Shown: positions 33,957 to 43,024, numbered from the stretch's first letter. The stretch: DNA of 64,000 nucleotides from Micromonospora globbae (GCF_003610785.1 NZ_RAQQ01000009.1:124001-188000), one strand, 5' to 3'. The notes: generated by a model not told the origin, from the letters alone. Translations and numbers: made by a program.

Positions 33957-34529
33957 TCAGACCGAGTGCGGCGGCTGCGTCTCGTGGATGGCCAGCTCCT
34001 CGGCGCTGGCCCCGCCACCGGCCGAGCCGGCGTCGTACGCCACGTTGTCGGTCTCCTGGTCGGTGTGCGACCCCTCGTCCGGTTCCACGATCCTGCCCAC
34101 CTGGGCGTCGGCGACCGTGCCGAGCTGGCCGTGGTCGTAGAGCGACACCGGCGACTTCGGGTCCGAGCTGGGGCCGTCGTCGACGACGTCCGCGTCGAGC
34201 TGCGCCTGCGCCGCGGCCTCCTCGCTGTCGGCCTCCGCCGCGATGCCCGGGTCGACGGGGCCCGCCAGCGGGTCGTCGGCGGGCCGCTCGTACTGCTCGC
34301 GCTGGAGCTTGTAGTCCAGCGACTCGCCGTCGAGCTGCTCCTCCGCGGTGGTGCCGTACCGGTCCACGGCGACTGGCGTCCGGTCGGCCGGTAGCTGGGC
34401 CGGGTCCGGGCCGTCCGCCTCGCGACCGGTGTAGACGTCGTCGTTGGCGGTCGAGTCGTCGTCGGCGGTCCCCGGCAGGCCGTTGGCCTCCGGGTCGGAC
34501 ACGGGGGTCGGGTACTCGTCGTCGCGCAT
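33957..34529 (-). CDS. DUF5709 domain protein
   Basis: A 190-residue, strongly acidic, low-complexity protein. It begins MRDDEYPTPVSDPEANGLPG and has a core around ESLDYKLQREQ and a tail DNVAYDAGSAGGGASAEELAIH, as in the actinobacterial DUF5709 family. There is no signal peptide or membrane helix, and it is likely disordered in part. Function is unknown. It ends tail-to-tail with the response regulator, 11 nt apart. Confidence 0.85.
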   Translation of the reverse strand: MRDDEYPTPVSDPEANGLPGTADDDSTANDDVYTGREADGPDPAQLPADRTPVAVDRYGTTAEEQLDGESLDYKLQREQYERPADDPLAGPVDPGIAAEADSEEAAAQAQLDADVVDDGPSSDPKSPVSLYDHGQLGTVADAQVGRIVEPDEGSHTDQETDNVAYDAGSAGGGASAEELAIHETQPPHSV

Positions 34530-34632
34530 GACGGATCACTACCCGCCCCACCCGTCGATCATGCAGTTGCGGCGCCCCCCGAAAGCCGTGAAGACACCGT
34601 AAACGCCCATCCCGTTGCGCGGCTGGCGGACG

Positions 34633-35400
34633 TCAGGGCGGGGGAGCGAGGACGCACCAGACGACCTTGCCGTCCGGGAGCGGGGTGGCGCCCCAGCGCT
34701 CGGCGAGGGTGTCGACCAGCAGCAGCCCCCGGCCGCCGATCGAGGTCGGCGTGGCCGGGCCGGCGAAGCTGGGCGGCCGGGTCGAACGGTCGCGGACGGC
34801 CAGGCGCAGCGTCCCGTCCTCCGGCGCGAGCCGGACCGTCATCGGCGTACGGGCGTGCGCCACCACGTTGTTGACGATCTCGGTCAGGGCGATGCTGCCC
34901 ACCTCGACGAGCCCCGGCACCCCCCACCGCCGGCAGCCGTCGGCCAGCAGGTCCCGGGCCTCGCGGGCCGCGTCGGGAACCGGCGCGAGATCGGCGGTGA
35001 GCACGGCGGCCATCGGCGACCGCGCCACGGCGTCCATCGCCGCGTCGAGGGTCGGCAGCACCGGGACCCCGGCCAGGGCGGGATCCGGCGGGTCCGACCC
35101 GGCGGGGTCGCAGACCAGCAGGCCCGCCGACGGCCAGTGGGCCACCTCGCGCCGCACCTCGGCGAAGACGGCACGGGCGGCCGGGTCGACGACGCGAACC
35201 TCCGTGAGGTCGGCCACCACGGGACCGGGACGGGCAACGAGGCGGTCGAGCAGCGCGTCGCGGACGGCGGGCACGCCCGACCGGTCGAGCACGCCCGTGA
35301 TCCGGACCACCGGCGAGGACTCGTCGGCCAGCACGTGGACGGGCGCGGTCGTCTCGCCGCCGGTCACGGCCCGCGTCGACGGGCGCTCGGTCCGCCTCAT
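34633..35400 (-). CDS. STAS domain fused to anti-sigma-type ATPase domain
   Basis: A 255-residue protein. The N-terminal STAS domain (about residues 20-110: VVRITGVLDRSGVPAV, then VVADLTEVRVVDPAARAVF) has DPAA where antagonists carry the phosphorylatable D-S/T-SG, so it cannot be phosphorylated there. The C-terminal HATPase (about 130-255) has the N box EIVNNVVAHA and the DRSTRPP G1-type loop, then GGRGLLLVDTLAERWG. It would bind ATP. ATG 35400 overlaps the SDR stop as ATGA, so the two genes are coupled. Confidence 0.82.
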   Translation of the reverse strand: MRRTERPSTRAVTGGETTAPVHVLADESSPVVRITGVLDRSGVPAVRDALLDRLVARPGPVVADLTEVRVVDPAARAVFAEVRREVAHWPSAGLLVCDPAGSDPPDPALAGVPVLPTLDAAMDAVARSPMAAVLTADLAPVPDAAREARDLLADGCRRWGVPGLVEVGSIALTEIVNNVVAHARTPMTVRLAPEDGTLRLAVRDRSTRPPSFAGPATPTSIGGRGLLLVDTLAERWGATPLPDGKVVWCVLAPPP

Positions 35401-36398
35401 GGGCGGCCCGTCCGAGCCCGGCGGGTCCGGGCGGCCAGGGTGCCGACCGCCGTGCCGGCGGCGGCGAGGCCGAAGGCGGCGGTCATCCGGACGAGCTGCC
35501 GGCGCCGGCCGTGCCAGCCGCCCTCCCGCCGGCCGTCCGCGTCGGCCCGGAACACGTTGCCCGTGCTGTCCGCGCGGGCGCCCGGCCCGAACTGGGTGCG
35601 GTGGGCGTACCAGCCGAGGGCCCGTTCGGTTAGCGCCGGCGCCAGCCGCCACTGGAGGCCGAGCAGCCGGGCCGCCCCACCGGCGTACGCCTCCCGGCGC
35701 GGCCGGCGCAGCATCCGCACGATGGTGGCCGCCACCGTCTCCGGCGGGTAGACCGGCGGGGGCGGCAGCACCTCCCGGCCGGTGTGGTTGGCCGCGTGCC
35801 GGAAGAACGGGGTGTCGATGGTGGCCGGCAGGATCGTGCAGATCGAGATGTTGCTCCGGCCGGTGACCCGCAGCTCCTGGCGGACGGTGTCGGCCAGGCC
35901 GCGCAGCCCGTGCTTCGTGGCGTTGTACGGCGACTGGTAGGGCATCGCCACCTCGGCCAGCACCGAGGCGTTGTTGACCACGACGCCCCCGCCGGCGGCG
36001 GCGAGGTGGGGCAGCGCGGCCCGGATGCCGTGCACCGCGCCGAGCAGGTTGACCTCGAGCACGCGGCGGAACTCGGCCACCGGTATCTCGTCGAAGAGCC
36101 CCACGGCGCCCACCGCGGCGTTGTTGACCCACGCGTCGACGTGGCCGAACTCGGCCGCCGCGCGGTCGGCGAGCCGCTGGACGGCGGCCGCGTCGGTGAC
36201 GTCGGTCGGTACGACGAGCGCCTGGCCGCCCAGCTCCTGGCACCGTTGCGCCACGCGCGACAGGGTCGACTCGCTCCGGGCCGCCAGCACCACCGCCGTG
36301 CCGCGCCGGGCGAGGGCGTACGCCGTGGCCGCGCCGATCCCGCTGGAGGCTCCCGTGATGACGACCGTGGCGTCGTCGAGGCTGCGGGTGAGTGGCAT
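35397..36398 (-). CDS. Short-chain dehydrogenase/reductase
   Basis: A 333-residue classical SDR with a longer C-terminus. The cofactor loop is TGASSGIGAATAYAL (about residues 16-30), the NNA(A) motif is WVNNAAVG, and the catalytic Ser and YxxxK are in NNASVLAEV and SPYNATKHG. The last ~100 residues include a hydrophobic stretch (MTAAFGLAAAGTAVGTLAA), perhaps a membrane association. ATG 36398 is taken, though GAGGA is almost adjacent; ATGs further up at about 36434 and 36470 are alternatives. It is coupled to the STAS-ATPase gene. Confidence 0.85.
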   Translation of the reverse strand: MPLTRSLDDATVVITGASSGIGAATAYALARRGTAVVLAARSESTLSRVAQRCQELGGQALVVPTDVTDAAAVQRLADRAAAEFGHVDAWVNNAAVGAVGLFDEIPVAEFRRVLEVNLLGAVHGIRAALPHLAAAGGGVVVNNASVLAEVAMPYQSPYNATKHGLRGLADTVRQELRVTGRSNISICTILPATIDTPFFRHAANHTGREVLPPPPVYPPETVAATIVRMLRRPRREAYAGGAARLLGLQWRLAPALTERALGWYAHRTQFGPGARADSTGNVFRADADGRREGGWHGRRRQLVRMTAAFGLAAAGTAVGTLAARTRRARTGRP

Positions 36399-36630
36399 TC
36401 CTCGCCGGTACCCCCGCCCGGGGGCGGTCATGCCGCCGAACGGGCCCGGATCGCCACGCACCGTGATCATCGGACGGTGATCCGGTACGCCTGGTGATTG
36501 TCGTGGCGGAAGTGTCCGGGTGACCTGCCGGGCTCTTCCTGATCTGCCAGGTTTCGGCGTCCGGGGCCCTGGTTAATGGGACCCTCTGACCGGGAGGACC
36601 ACCGCTGGAACGATCGCATGGAGGTGACCC

Positions 36631-37830
36631 ATGCGCGTCGGCCTCGTCTGCGCGCACGCCGGCCCGTCCAGGACGACCGACGGCCCGACGGTCGGCACCC
36701 ACCAACACATCGCACGGGTCGCCGCCGAGCTGGCGAGACGAGGACACGACGTCCGGGTCTACGAGCGGCGGGACGATCCCGGGCTGCCGGCGACCGTCGA
36801 CGCCGACGGCTACCGGGTGGAACGCGTCCCGGTCGGCCCGGCCGCGCCGCTGCCGACGGCCGAGCTCATCCCGTACGTGGCCGAGTTCGGCGGCTGGTTG
36901 ACCGACCGCTGGACCGGGCAGTGGCGTCCGGAGGTGGTGCACGGGCACTACTGGGTCGGTGGGCTCGCCGCGGCGCACGCCGTCCGGGAGACGGACATCC
37001 CCGTGGTGCAGACGTTCCACTCGCTCGGCATCGAGCAGCTGCGCCACCTCGGCCGCGCGTACGACGGGCCGGGGGAGCGGATCCCGCTGGAGCGGGCGCT
37101 GACCCGTGCCGTGGACATCGCCGTGGCCCAGTGCAACGACGAGGTCGACGAACTGACCCGGATGGGACTGCAACGCACCTCGGTGGCGATGGTGCCCACC
37201 GGGGTGGACGTGGAGCAGTTCCATCCGGACGGCGAGGCGGCGCCGCGCGACCAGCGGCCCCGGATCCTCTCCGTCGGCGGCCTCGCCCCCGGCCACGGCC
37301 AGGACGACCTGATCCAGGCCATGCGGCTGGTCGGCGACGCCGAGCTGGTGATCGCCGGCGGCCCGCCCGCCGAGGAGCTGGACAACCACGCCGAGGCGCG
37401 CCGCCTGCGGGAGCTGGCCGACCGCAACGGGGTGGCCGAGCAGGTGAAGCTGGTGGGCGCCGTACCGCACGACCAGATGGCCACCTGGTACCGGTCCGCC
37501 GACGTGGTCGCCTGCACCCCGCACTACTCGTCGGCCGGCCGGGTGTCGCTGGAGGCGATGGCCTGCGGCGTGCCGGTGGTCGGCTACGCCATGGGCGGCA
37601 TCGCCGACGCCGTGGTGGACGAGGTCACCGGCCGGCTGGTGCCGCCGGGTGACGTACGCGCTCTCGGGGTGACGCTGCGTCGCCTGCTCGCCGACAACGC
37701 GGGGCGGTTCGCCTACGGGCACGCGGCCGTGGACCGGGTGCGGTGCAGCTACACGTGGGAGCGGACCGCCGGCGCGTTGGAGCGCCTCTACGAGCGGGTG
37801 GTACGCCGCCGCAAGCCCGTGGAGGCGTGA
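36631..37830 (+). CDS. Glycosyltransferase family 4
   Basis: A 399-residue GT-B fold protein with GGAGGTG before ATG 36631. The N-terminal Rossmann half has HQHIARVAAELARRGHDVRV and VVHGHYWVGGLAA. The C-terminal half has the sugar-nucleotide site GAVPHDQMATWYRSADVV and the GT4 signature SAGRVSLEAMACGVPVV. The usual EPFG glutamate position reads SSAG, a mild deviation. The donor and acceptor are unknown. Confidence 0.9.
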   Translation: MRVGLVCAHAGPSRTTDGPTVGTHQHIARVAAELARRGHDVRVYERRDDPGLPATVDADGYRVERVPVGPAAPLPTAELIPYVAEFGGWLTDRWTGQWRPEVVHGHYWVGGLAAAHAVRETDIPVVQTFHSLGIEQLRHLGRAYDGPGERIPLERALTRAVDIAVAQCNDEVDELTRMGLQRTSVAMVPTGVDVEQFHPDGEAAPRDQRPRILSVGGLAPGHGQDDLIQAMRLVGDAELVIAGGPPAEELDNHAEARRLRELADRNGVAEQVKLVGAVPHDQMATWYRSADVVACTPHYSSAGRVSLEAMACGVPVVGYAMGGIADAVVDEVTGRLVPPGDVRALGVTLRRLLADNAGRFAYGHAAVDRVRCSYTWERTAGALERLYERVVRRRKPVEA

Positions 37831-37851
37831 ACCGGCCCGCCCGCTCGACCG

Positions 37852-38742
37852 TCAGTTGAGGCCCGCGGCGCCGACCAGGGGCCGCCGCTGCCGGCCGCGG
37901 GGCGCCCGGTGGTGCTGCTGCGGCTCGGCGTACCGGGTCAGGCCGATCACCGCGGCGAGCGTGATGAGGAAACCGGCGGCAGCCAGCCACTCCCGGCCCG
38001 GCCAGATCTTGTCGTTGAGCAGCAGCAGCCCGACGATCGCCGCGGGCACCGCGCCCGCCGCGTCCATGGCCGCCACCGCCGCGGTCGTGGAGCCGCGTTG
38101 CATGGCGAGGCCGAGCAGCAACTGGCCGACGACCGAGTGCGCGACCAGGAGGTAGAGCAGCGGGTTGCGCGCGAACGCCTCGACCGACGGGGAGGAGGCG
38201 AGCGGGCGGGCCGCCACGGCGGCGGCGGAGAAGGCGAGGCCGGCCAGCGAACCGAGCGCCACCGACCCGGGCGCCCCGTGCAGCCGGACCGCGAAGAAGC
38301 CCAGCACGGCGATGACGACGAGCACCACGAGCAGGGCGATCAGGCCGGCCGGGCCGAGCTGCCGCGACGGCGCCGGCCGGGCGGACAGCACCAGGGCGCT
38401 GATGCCGGCGAAGAGCAGGGCCAGCAGCACCACCTCGGCCACCGGTAACCGCCACTTCAGGACCAGCACGCCGAGGATGGCCGTCACGCCCAGCCCGGCC
38501 GCCACGCTCGACTGCACGAGGAAGAGCGGAAGGTCCCGGCGGGCCAGGAAGGCGAGCAGGAAGCCGGCGAGCTGGCAGGCCACGCCGACCAGGTAGGTGC
38601 GGTGCCCGGCCAGCCGCAGCAGCAGCGCCGGATCGAAGCTGTGGTGCACCGTCGTGCGTGCCACGGCCACCGACTGGAGCAGGTTGGCGACGCCGTACGC
38701 GACGATCATCGCAGCGAGGAAGCACCAGCCGGAGGAGACCAC
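37852..38742 (-). CDS. DMT-type (EamA-like) transporter
   Basis: A 296-residue membrane protein with about nine to ten hydrophobic helices and a basic C-terminal tail. The pattern of paired repeats (FLVQSSVAAGLGVTAILGVL, and DAAGAVPAAIVGLLLLNDKI in the second half) fits the drug/metabolite transporter superfamily. GTG 38742 is preceded at 6 nt by the -10 TATCCT, giving a leaderless mRNA. It is not obviously linked to its neighbours. Confidence 0.8.
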   Translation of the reverse strand: MVSSGWCFLAAMIVAYGVANLLQSVAVARTTVHHSFDPALLLRLAGHRTYLVGVACQLAGFLLAFLARRDLPLFLVQSSVAAGLGVTAILGVLVLKWRLPVAEVVLLALLFAGISALVLSARPAPSRQLGPAGLIALLVVLVVIAVLGFFAVRLHGAPGSVALGSLAGLAFSAAAVAARPLASSPSVEAFARNPLLYLLVAHSVVGQLLLGLAMQRGSTTAAVAAMDAAGAVPAAIVGLLLLNDKIWPGREWLAAAGFLITLAAVIGLTRYAEPQQHHRAPRGRQRRPLVGAAGLN

Positions 38743-38748
38743 CTGGCG

Positions 38749-38754
38749 AGGATA
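38749..38754 (-). promoter_or_regulatory. -10 element TATCCT of the DMT transporter gene
   Basis: The complement of 38749-38754 reads TATCCT, 6 nt before GTG 38742; no ribosome-binding site. Confidence 0.6.
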
Positions 38755-38768
38755 GAGGCTGGCAGTGC

Positions 38769-39587
38769 TCAGCGCGCGGCTGGCCGACCCAGCCGGGCGA
38801 GGACGTCGGCGTGCAGCGGGCCGTTGCTCGCGACCGCGCTGAGGTCGCCGCCGGGCCCTCCGGCAAGGGCGGATGCGCCGGCCAGGTCGGTGATGGTGCC
38901 GCCCGCCTCGGTCACGATCGGCACCAGCGCCGCGACGTCCCAGAGCGACAGCTCCGGCTCCACCATCACGTCCAGTGCCCCCTCGGCCAGCAGCATGTAA
39001 CCGTAGAAGTCGCCGTACGCGCGGCTGCGCCAGCAGTCCCGCATCAGGCCGAGCATCGCGTCCAACCGCCCGGCGGCCTCCCAGCCGGTGAGGGACGAGT
39101 AGCAGAAGCTCGCGTCGGCCAGCGTCCGCACACCGGAGACCCGGATCCGCTCGCCGCGCTCCCGGTCGGGGCCGGCCCACGCGCCCGCGCCGGCCGCGGC
39201 CCACCACCGGCGCCCCAGCGCCGGCGCCGAGACCAGCCCGAGCACCGGCCGGTCGCCTTCGAGCAGCGCGATGAGGGTGCCCCAGACCGGCACCCCGCGG
39301 ACGAAGTTCTTGGTGCCGTCGATCGGGTCGATGACCCAGCGCCGCCCGGACGGCCCGGCCGGCGGCTGGGCGCCGTACTCCTCGCCGAGCAGACCGTCGG
39401 CCGGGCGGTGCGTGGCCAGCAGGTCGCGGATCTCCCGCTCGACGGCCGTGTCCGCGTCGGAGACCGGGGTCAGGTCCGGCTTCGACTCCACGCGCAGGTC
39501 CAGCGCCCGGAACCGGGCCGTCGAGACGGCGTCCGCGGCGTCGGCGAGCGTGTGGGCGAGGGCGAGGTCGTCGGCGTACCCGGTCAT
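38769..39587 (-). CDS. hisN: Histidinol-phosphatase of the inositol monophosphatase family
   Basis: A 272-residue enzyme. The metal sites are GEEYG, the central DPIDGTKNFVRGVPVWG and the C-terminal LSLWDVAALVPIV. The pattern, with TPVSDADTAVE near the N-terminus, is that of actinobacterial HisN, which performs the penultimate step of histidine synthesis. It lies 28 nt after rsgA on the same strand and also has its own -10 (TAGGTT) 6 nt before ATG 39587. Confidence 0.88.
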   Translation of the reverse strand: MTGYADDLALAHTLADAADAVSTARFRALDLRVESKPDLTPVSDADTAVEREIRDLLATHRPADGLLGEEYGAQPPAGPSGRRWVIDPIDGTKNFVRGVPVWGTLIALLEGDRPVLGLVSAPALGRRWWAAAGAGAWAGPDRERGERIRVSGVRTLADASFCYSSLTGWEAAGRLDAMLGLMRDCWRSRAYGDFYGYMLLAEGALDVMVEPELSLWDVAALVPIVTEAGGTITDLAGASALAGGPGGDLSAVASNGPLHADVLARLGRPAAR

Positions 39588-39593
39588 GCAGGC

Positions 39594-39599
39594 AACCTA
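39594..39599 (-). promoter_or_regulatory. -10 element TAGGTT of leaderless hisN
   Basis: The complement of 39594-39599 reads TAGGTT, 6 nt before ATG 39587, suggesting hisN can be transcribed apart from aroA-rsgA. Confidence 0.5.
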
Positions 39600-39615
39600 G
39601 CCGACCGGGCGCGGC

Positions 39616-40698
39616 TCACCCGTGGCCGGGCCGTTCGCCGCCGGGCTCGGGCTCGCCACGCGGGTCGCTCTCGCCCGCGCGAGAGGCCAGCAGGCGGCGG
39701 TACGAGGCGAGCCGGCGCGGGTCGGCCTTGCCGGCGGCCACCCAGGCGTCCAGCCCGCACGCCGGCTCGTCCGGCGTGTGGGGACAGTTCGCGGGGCAGT
39801 CGAGGGTGCCCTCCACCAGGTCGGGGAAGCCGTGCAGCAGGCTGTCGGCGGAGACGTGCGCCAGCCCGAAACTGCGCACGCCCGGGGTGTCGATGATCCA
39901 GCCCGGGTCGCCGTCGCGACCCGCGGCCGGCGGCAGGCGCAGCGCCACGGCGCTGGTCGAGGTGTGCCGGCCGCGGCCGATCGCGCTGACCGTGCCGACC
40001 GCCCGGTCCGCCTCCGGGACGAGCCGGTTGACCAGCGTCGACTTGCCGACCCCGGAGTGCCCCACGAGCACCGAGACCCGCCCGGCGAGCAGCGACCGCA
40101 GCGCGTCCAGCTCCGACTCCGGGCGGATCAGCACGTACGGCAGCTCCAGCTCGGCGTAGTAGTCGAGCACCGCCTCCGGGCCGGCCAGGTCCGCCTTCGT
40201 GAGGCACAGCAGCGGTTCGATGTCCGCGTCGTACGCGGCCACGAGGCAACGGTCGATGAAACCGGTGCGCGGGGGCGGGTCGGCCAGCGCGCTGACGATC
40301 ACCAACTGGTCGGCGTTGGCGACGACCACCCGCTCCAGCCGCCCCTCGGCGGTGGTGGCGTCGTCCTCGGCGGTGCGGCGCAGCACCGACGACCGCTCGG
40401 CGATCCGGACGATGCGGGCCAGGGCGCCCGGTGCGCCGGAGGTGTCGCCCACCAGCCCCACGCGGTCGCCCACCACCACCGACTTGCGGCCCAGCTCCCG
40501 GGCGCGCATCGCGGTGACCGTGGGGGCGTCCGGCCCGGCACCGGGGAGCACGCAGGTGTAGCGCCCCCGGTCGACGGCGATGACGAACCCCTCCACCGCG
40601 TCCGCGTGCCGAGGGCGGGTGCGGGTACGCGGGCGGGACGACCTGCCGGGCCGGACCCGTACGTCGTCCTCGTCGTACTCGCGCCGCCTGGTCGCCAG
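39616..40698 (-). CDS. rsgA: Ribosome small-subunit-dependent GTPase RsgA, probable CTG start
   Basis: A circularly permuted GTPase of 30S maturation. G4 (LTKADL) precedes G1 (GHSGVGKST) and G3 (DTPG), followed by the C-terminal zinc motif with three Cys and a His (CPANCPHTPDEPAC). The first ATG/GTG/TTG in frame is GTG 40596, deep in the OB-fold. Yet the frame upstream encodes a segment typical of actinobacterial RsgA (REYDEDDVRVRPG, then RPRTRTRP). The only plausible start before the in-frame stop is CTG at 40698, 16 nt after the aroA stop, giving 360 residues. The start is inferred from conservation. Confidence 0.85.
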   Translation of the reverse strand: MATRRREYDEDDVRVRPGRSSRPRTRTRPRHADAVEGFVIAVDRGRYTCVLPGAGPDAPTVTAMRARELGRKSVVVGDRVGLVGDTSGAPGALARIVRIAERSSVLRRTAEDDATTAEGRLERVVVANADQLVIVSALADPPPRTGFIDRCLVAAYDADIEPLLCLTKADLAGPEAVLDYYAELELPYVLIRPESELDALRSLLAGRVSVLVGHSGVGKSTLVNRLVPEADRAVGTVSAIGRGRHTSTSAVALRLPPAAGRDGDPGWIIDTPGVRSFGLAHVSADSLLHGFPDLVEGTLDCPANCPHTPDEPACGLDAWVAAGKADPRRLASYRRLLASRAGESDPRGEPEPGGERPGHG

Positions 40699-40714
40699 GG
40701 CCGCCCCCGTCCCG

Positions 40715-42016
40715 TCAGCTCTTGCCGGTCACCATCGCCGACCATAGTGCCGGAAACTCCGGCATGGTCTTGGAGGTGCAGGCGACGTCGTCGAGTTCGA
40801 TGCCCGGCACGGCGAGCCCCGCCACCGCGGCGGCGTGCGCCATCCGGTGGTCGGCGTACGTGCGGAAGGTGCCGCCCCGCAGCGGGCGGGGCCGGATCTC
40901 CAGCCCGTCGCGGGACTCGGTCAGGTCGGCGCCGAGGGCGGTGAACTCCCGCGCCAGCGCCGCGATGCGGTCGGTCTCGTGCCCGCGGATGTGTGCCACC
41001 CCGGTGAACCGGGACGGGGAGTCGGCCAGCATGGCGAGCGCGGTCAGCGCCGGCGTCAGCTCGCTGACGTCGGAGAGATCCGCCTCCAGACCGCGGACCG
41101 TGCCGGTGCCCCGTACGGTGAGCCCCGCCGTGGAGAGCTGCACCTCGCCACCCATCCGTTGCAGCAGCTCCCGGAGGCGCTCCACCGGCTGGGCGCTGCT
41201 GTGCGGCCAGCCGGCCAGCGTGACCTCGCCCCCGGTGACCAGCGCGGCGGCGAAGAACGGCACCGCGCCGGAGAGGTCCGGTTCGATCTCCCAGCCGCGG
41301 CCGGTGAGCGGGCCCGGTTCGACGGCCCAGACGTCGGCCTCGGCGTCGTCGACCGCGGCGCCGGCGGCCCGCAGCATCTGCACGGTCATCCGCAGGTGCG
41401 GCGCGGAGGGGACGGGCGGGCCGACGTGCCGGACCACCACCCCGCGCTCGAAGCGCGGCGCGGCCAGCAGCAGGCCGGAGACGAGCTGGCTGGAGGCGGA
41501 GGCGTCGATCACCACCTCGCCGCCCGCCACCCGGCCGGCGCCCACCACGGTCAGCGGCAGGCTGTCGGGGCCGGCGACGTCGATCCGGACGCCCAGCGAG
41601 CGCAGCGCCCCGATGAGCGGGCCGAGTGGCCGCGTGCGGGCCTGCGGGTCGCCGTCGAAGGTGATCCGTCCCTCGGCGAGGCCGGCCACCGGCGGCACGA
41701 AGCGCATCACCGTGCCGGCCAGGCCGACGTCGACGTGCGCCGGGCCGACGAGCCGGTGCGGCCGGACGAGCCACCGCTCGTCGTCGCTGATCGACACGTG
41801 CGCACCCATGCCGCGCAGCCCGGCGGCCATCAGTTCGGTGTCGCGGGCGCGCAGCGGCCCGGCCAGCGTCGACGGACCGCTGGCCAGCGCGCTGAGCACC
41901 AGCGCGCGGGCGGTCATCGACTTGGAGCCGGGGAGGCGCAGCGTCGCCGCCACCGGGTCGGAGGCGGTCGGTGCGGTCCACGGCTGCAGCGGCCGGGTCG
42001 CGGTCGTAGTGCCCAC
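40715..42016 (-). CDS. aroA: 3-phosphoshikimate 1-carboxyvinyltransferase (EPSP synthase)
   Basis: A 433-residue enzyme of the shikimate pathway. Substrate-binding motifs are LPGSKSMTARALVLSALA (about residues 27-44), GLAGTVMRFVPPVAG (phosphoenolpyruvate region, divergent from the enterobacterial GNAGTAMR), EPDLSGAVPFFAAAL, and the C-terminal TYADHRMAHA. GTG 42016 has CAGAAT 6 nt upstream and may be leaderless. aroA and rsgA follow each other on this strand, an order shared with mycobacteria. Confidence 0.95.
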   Translation of the reverse strand: MGTTTATRPLQPWTAPTASDPVAATLRLPGSKSMTARALVLSALASGPSTLAGPLRARDTELMAAGLRGMGAHVSISDDERWLVRPHRLVGPAHVDVGLAGTVMRFVPPVAGLAEGRITFDGDPQARTRPLGPLIGALRSLGVRIDVAGPDSLPLTVVGAGRVAGGEVVIDASASSQLVSGLLLAAPRFERGVVVRHVGPPVPSAPHLRMTVQMLRAAGAAVDDAEADVWAVEPGPLTGRGWEIEPDLSGAVPFFAAALVTGGEVTLAGWPHSSAQPVERLRELLQRMGGEVQLSTAGLTVRGTGTVRGLEADLSDVSELTPALTALAMLADSPSRFTGVAHIRGHETDRIAALAREFTALGADLTESRDGLEIRPRPLRGGTFRTYADHRMAHAAAVAGLAVPGIELDDVACTSKTMPEFPALWSAMVTGKS

Positions 42017-42022
42017 GGTTAC

Positions 42023-42089
42023 ATTCTGCCGCGTCCGCCCGACGGCGACGCCGGCCGCCCGGCAGTCGGGACAGCCGGCGGGTTAGCGT
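42023..42089. promoter_or_regulatory. Divergent leaderless promoters of aroA and the SRAP gene
   Basis: The complement of 42023-42028 reads CAGAAT, 6 nt before GTG 42016 (aroA). TAGCGT at 42084-42089 is 7 nt before ATG 42097 (SRAP gene). Confidence 0.5.
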
Positions 42090-42096
42090 GTGCGAC

Positions 42097-42798
42097 ATGT
42101 GCGGGAGGTACGCGACGACCCGGAGCTCGGGTGAGCTGAGCGCCCTCTTCGAGTCGTACGACGACACGGGCGGCCGGCTCGGCCCCGACCACAACGTGGC
42201 GCCGACCGACCCCGTGCCGCTGGTGCGGCTCAGCCCGGAGCGGCACCGCACCCTCTCCGTGGCCCGCTGGGGCTTCCTGCCCCACTGGGCCCGCAGCGCC
42301 GCCGGCGCCGCGCGGATGATCAACGCCCGCGCCGAGACGGTCGCCACCAGCCGGGCGTACGCGGGGGCCTTCGCCCGCCGCCGCTGCCTGGTCCCGGCCG
42401 ACGGCTGGTACGAGTGGGTCCGCTCGCCCGACGGCCGGCAGGCGTACTACATGACCCCGCGGGACGGCTCGGTGCTGGCCTTCGCCGGCATCTGGTCGGT
42501 CTGGGGCGCCGGCGACGACGCGAGGCTCACGTTCAGCGTGCTCACCACCGCGGCGCTCGGCGAGTTGGCGGAGGTGCACGACCGGATGCCGCTGCTCCTG
42601 CCGCCCGACCGTTGGGCGCCCTGGCTGGAGCCGGCGGACGACCCGGCCGCGCTGCTCGCCCCGCCGCCGGCCGACTGGCTCGCCGGGCTGGAGGTCCGCC
42701 CGGTCGGCCCGGCGGTGGGCGACGTCCGCAACGACGGCCCGCACCTGACCGCGCGGGTGCCGCTCCCGCGAGAGGCGGAGGATCTGACACTGTTCTGA
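42097..42798 (+). CDS. SRAP (YedK/HMCES) abasic-site processing protein
   Basis: A 233-residue protein that protects abasic sites in single-stranded DNA by a thiazolidine crosslink through Cys2. ATG 42097 places Cys at position 2 (MCGRY), which the chemistry requires; the GTG at 42088 would bury it. Further family residues are seen in NVAPTD, MINARAETV, RRCLVPADGWYEW and VHDRMPLLLP (the catalytic His). The gene is leaderless and in the same position as in M. tuberculosis, next to aroA. Confidence 0.93.
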   Translation: MCGRYATTRSSGELSALFESYDDTGGRLGPDHNVAPTDPVPLVRLSPERHRTLSVARWGFLPHWARSAAGAARMINARAETVATSRAYAGAFARRRCLVPADGWYEWVRSPDGRQAYYMTPRDGSVLAFAGIWSVWGAGDDARLTFSVLTTAALGELAEVHDRMPLLLPPDRWAPWLEPADDPAALLAPPPADWLAGLEVRPVGPAVGDVRNDGPHLTARVPLPREAEDLTLF

Positions 42799-42914
42799 TC
42801 GTCGGGGCGCGTCGCCGTCACGCACCGTTCCGGCGCCGCCATCGCCGCGTGCCGATTTGCCGGGGTTGCGGGTGAAACGTCTCCCGGTCGTTCGGTCATC
42901 TTCCCGGTAGCCCC

Positions 42915-42944
42915 TTGTGACGCCCTCCGAAAGTGCGGTAGAAC
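42915..42944 (+). promoter_or_regulatory. Candidate promoter of the WhiB gene at 43025
   Basis: -35 TTGTGA (42915-42920), 18-nt spacer, -10 TAGAAC (42939-42944). The predicted 5' UTR is about 75 nt. Confidence 0.45.
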
Positions 42945-43024
42945 ACAGCGCCGTGGCGAGTGTCGATCCGCAGGGGGCGGACGACACCCGCTGATCTTGC
43001 TGGTCCCACGGGGGAGGTGGGTGG

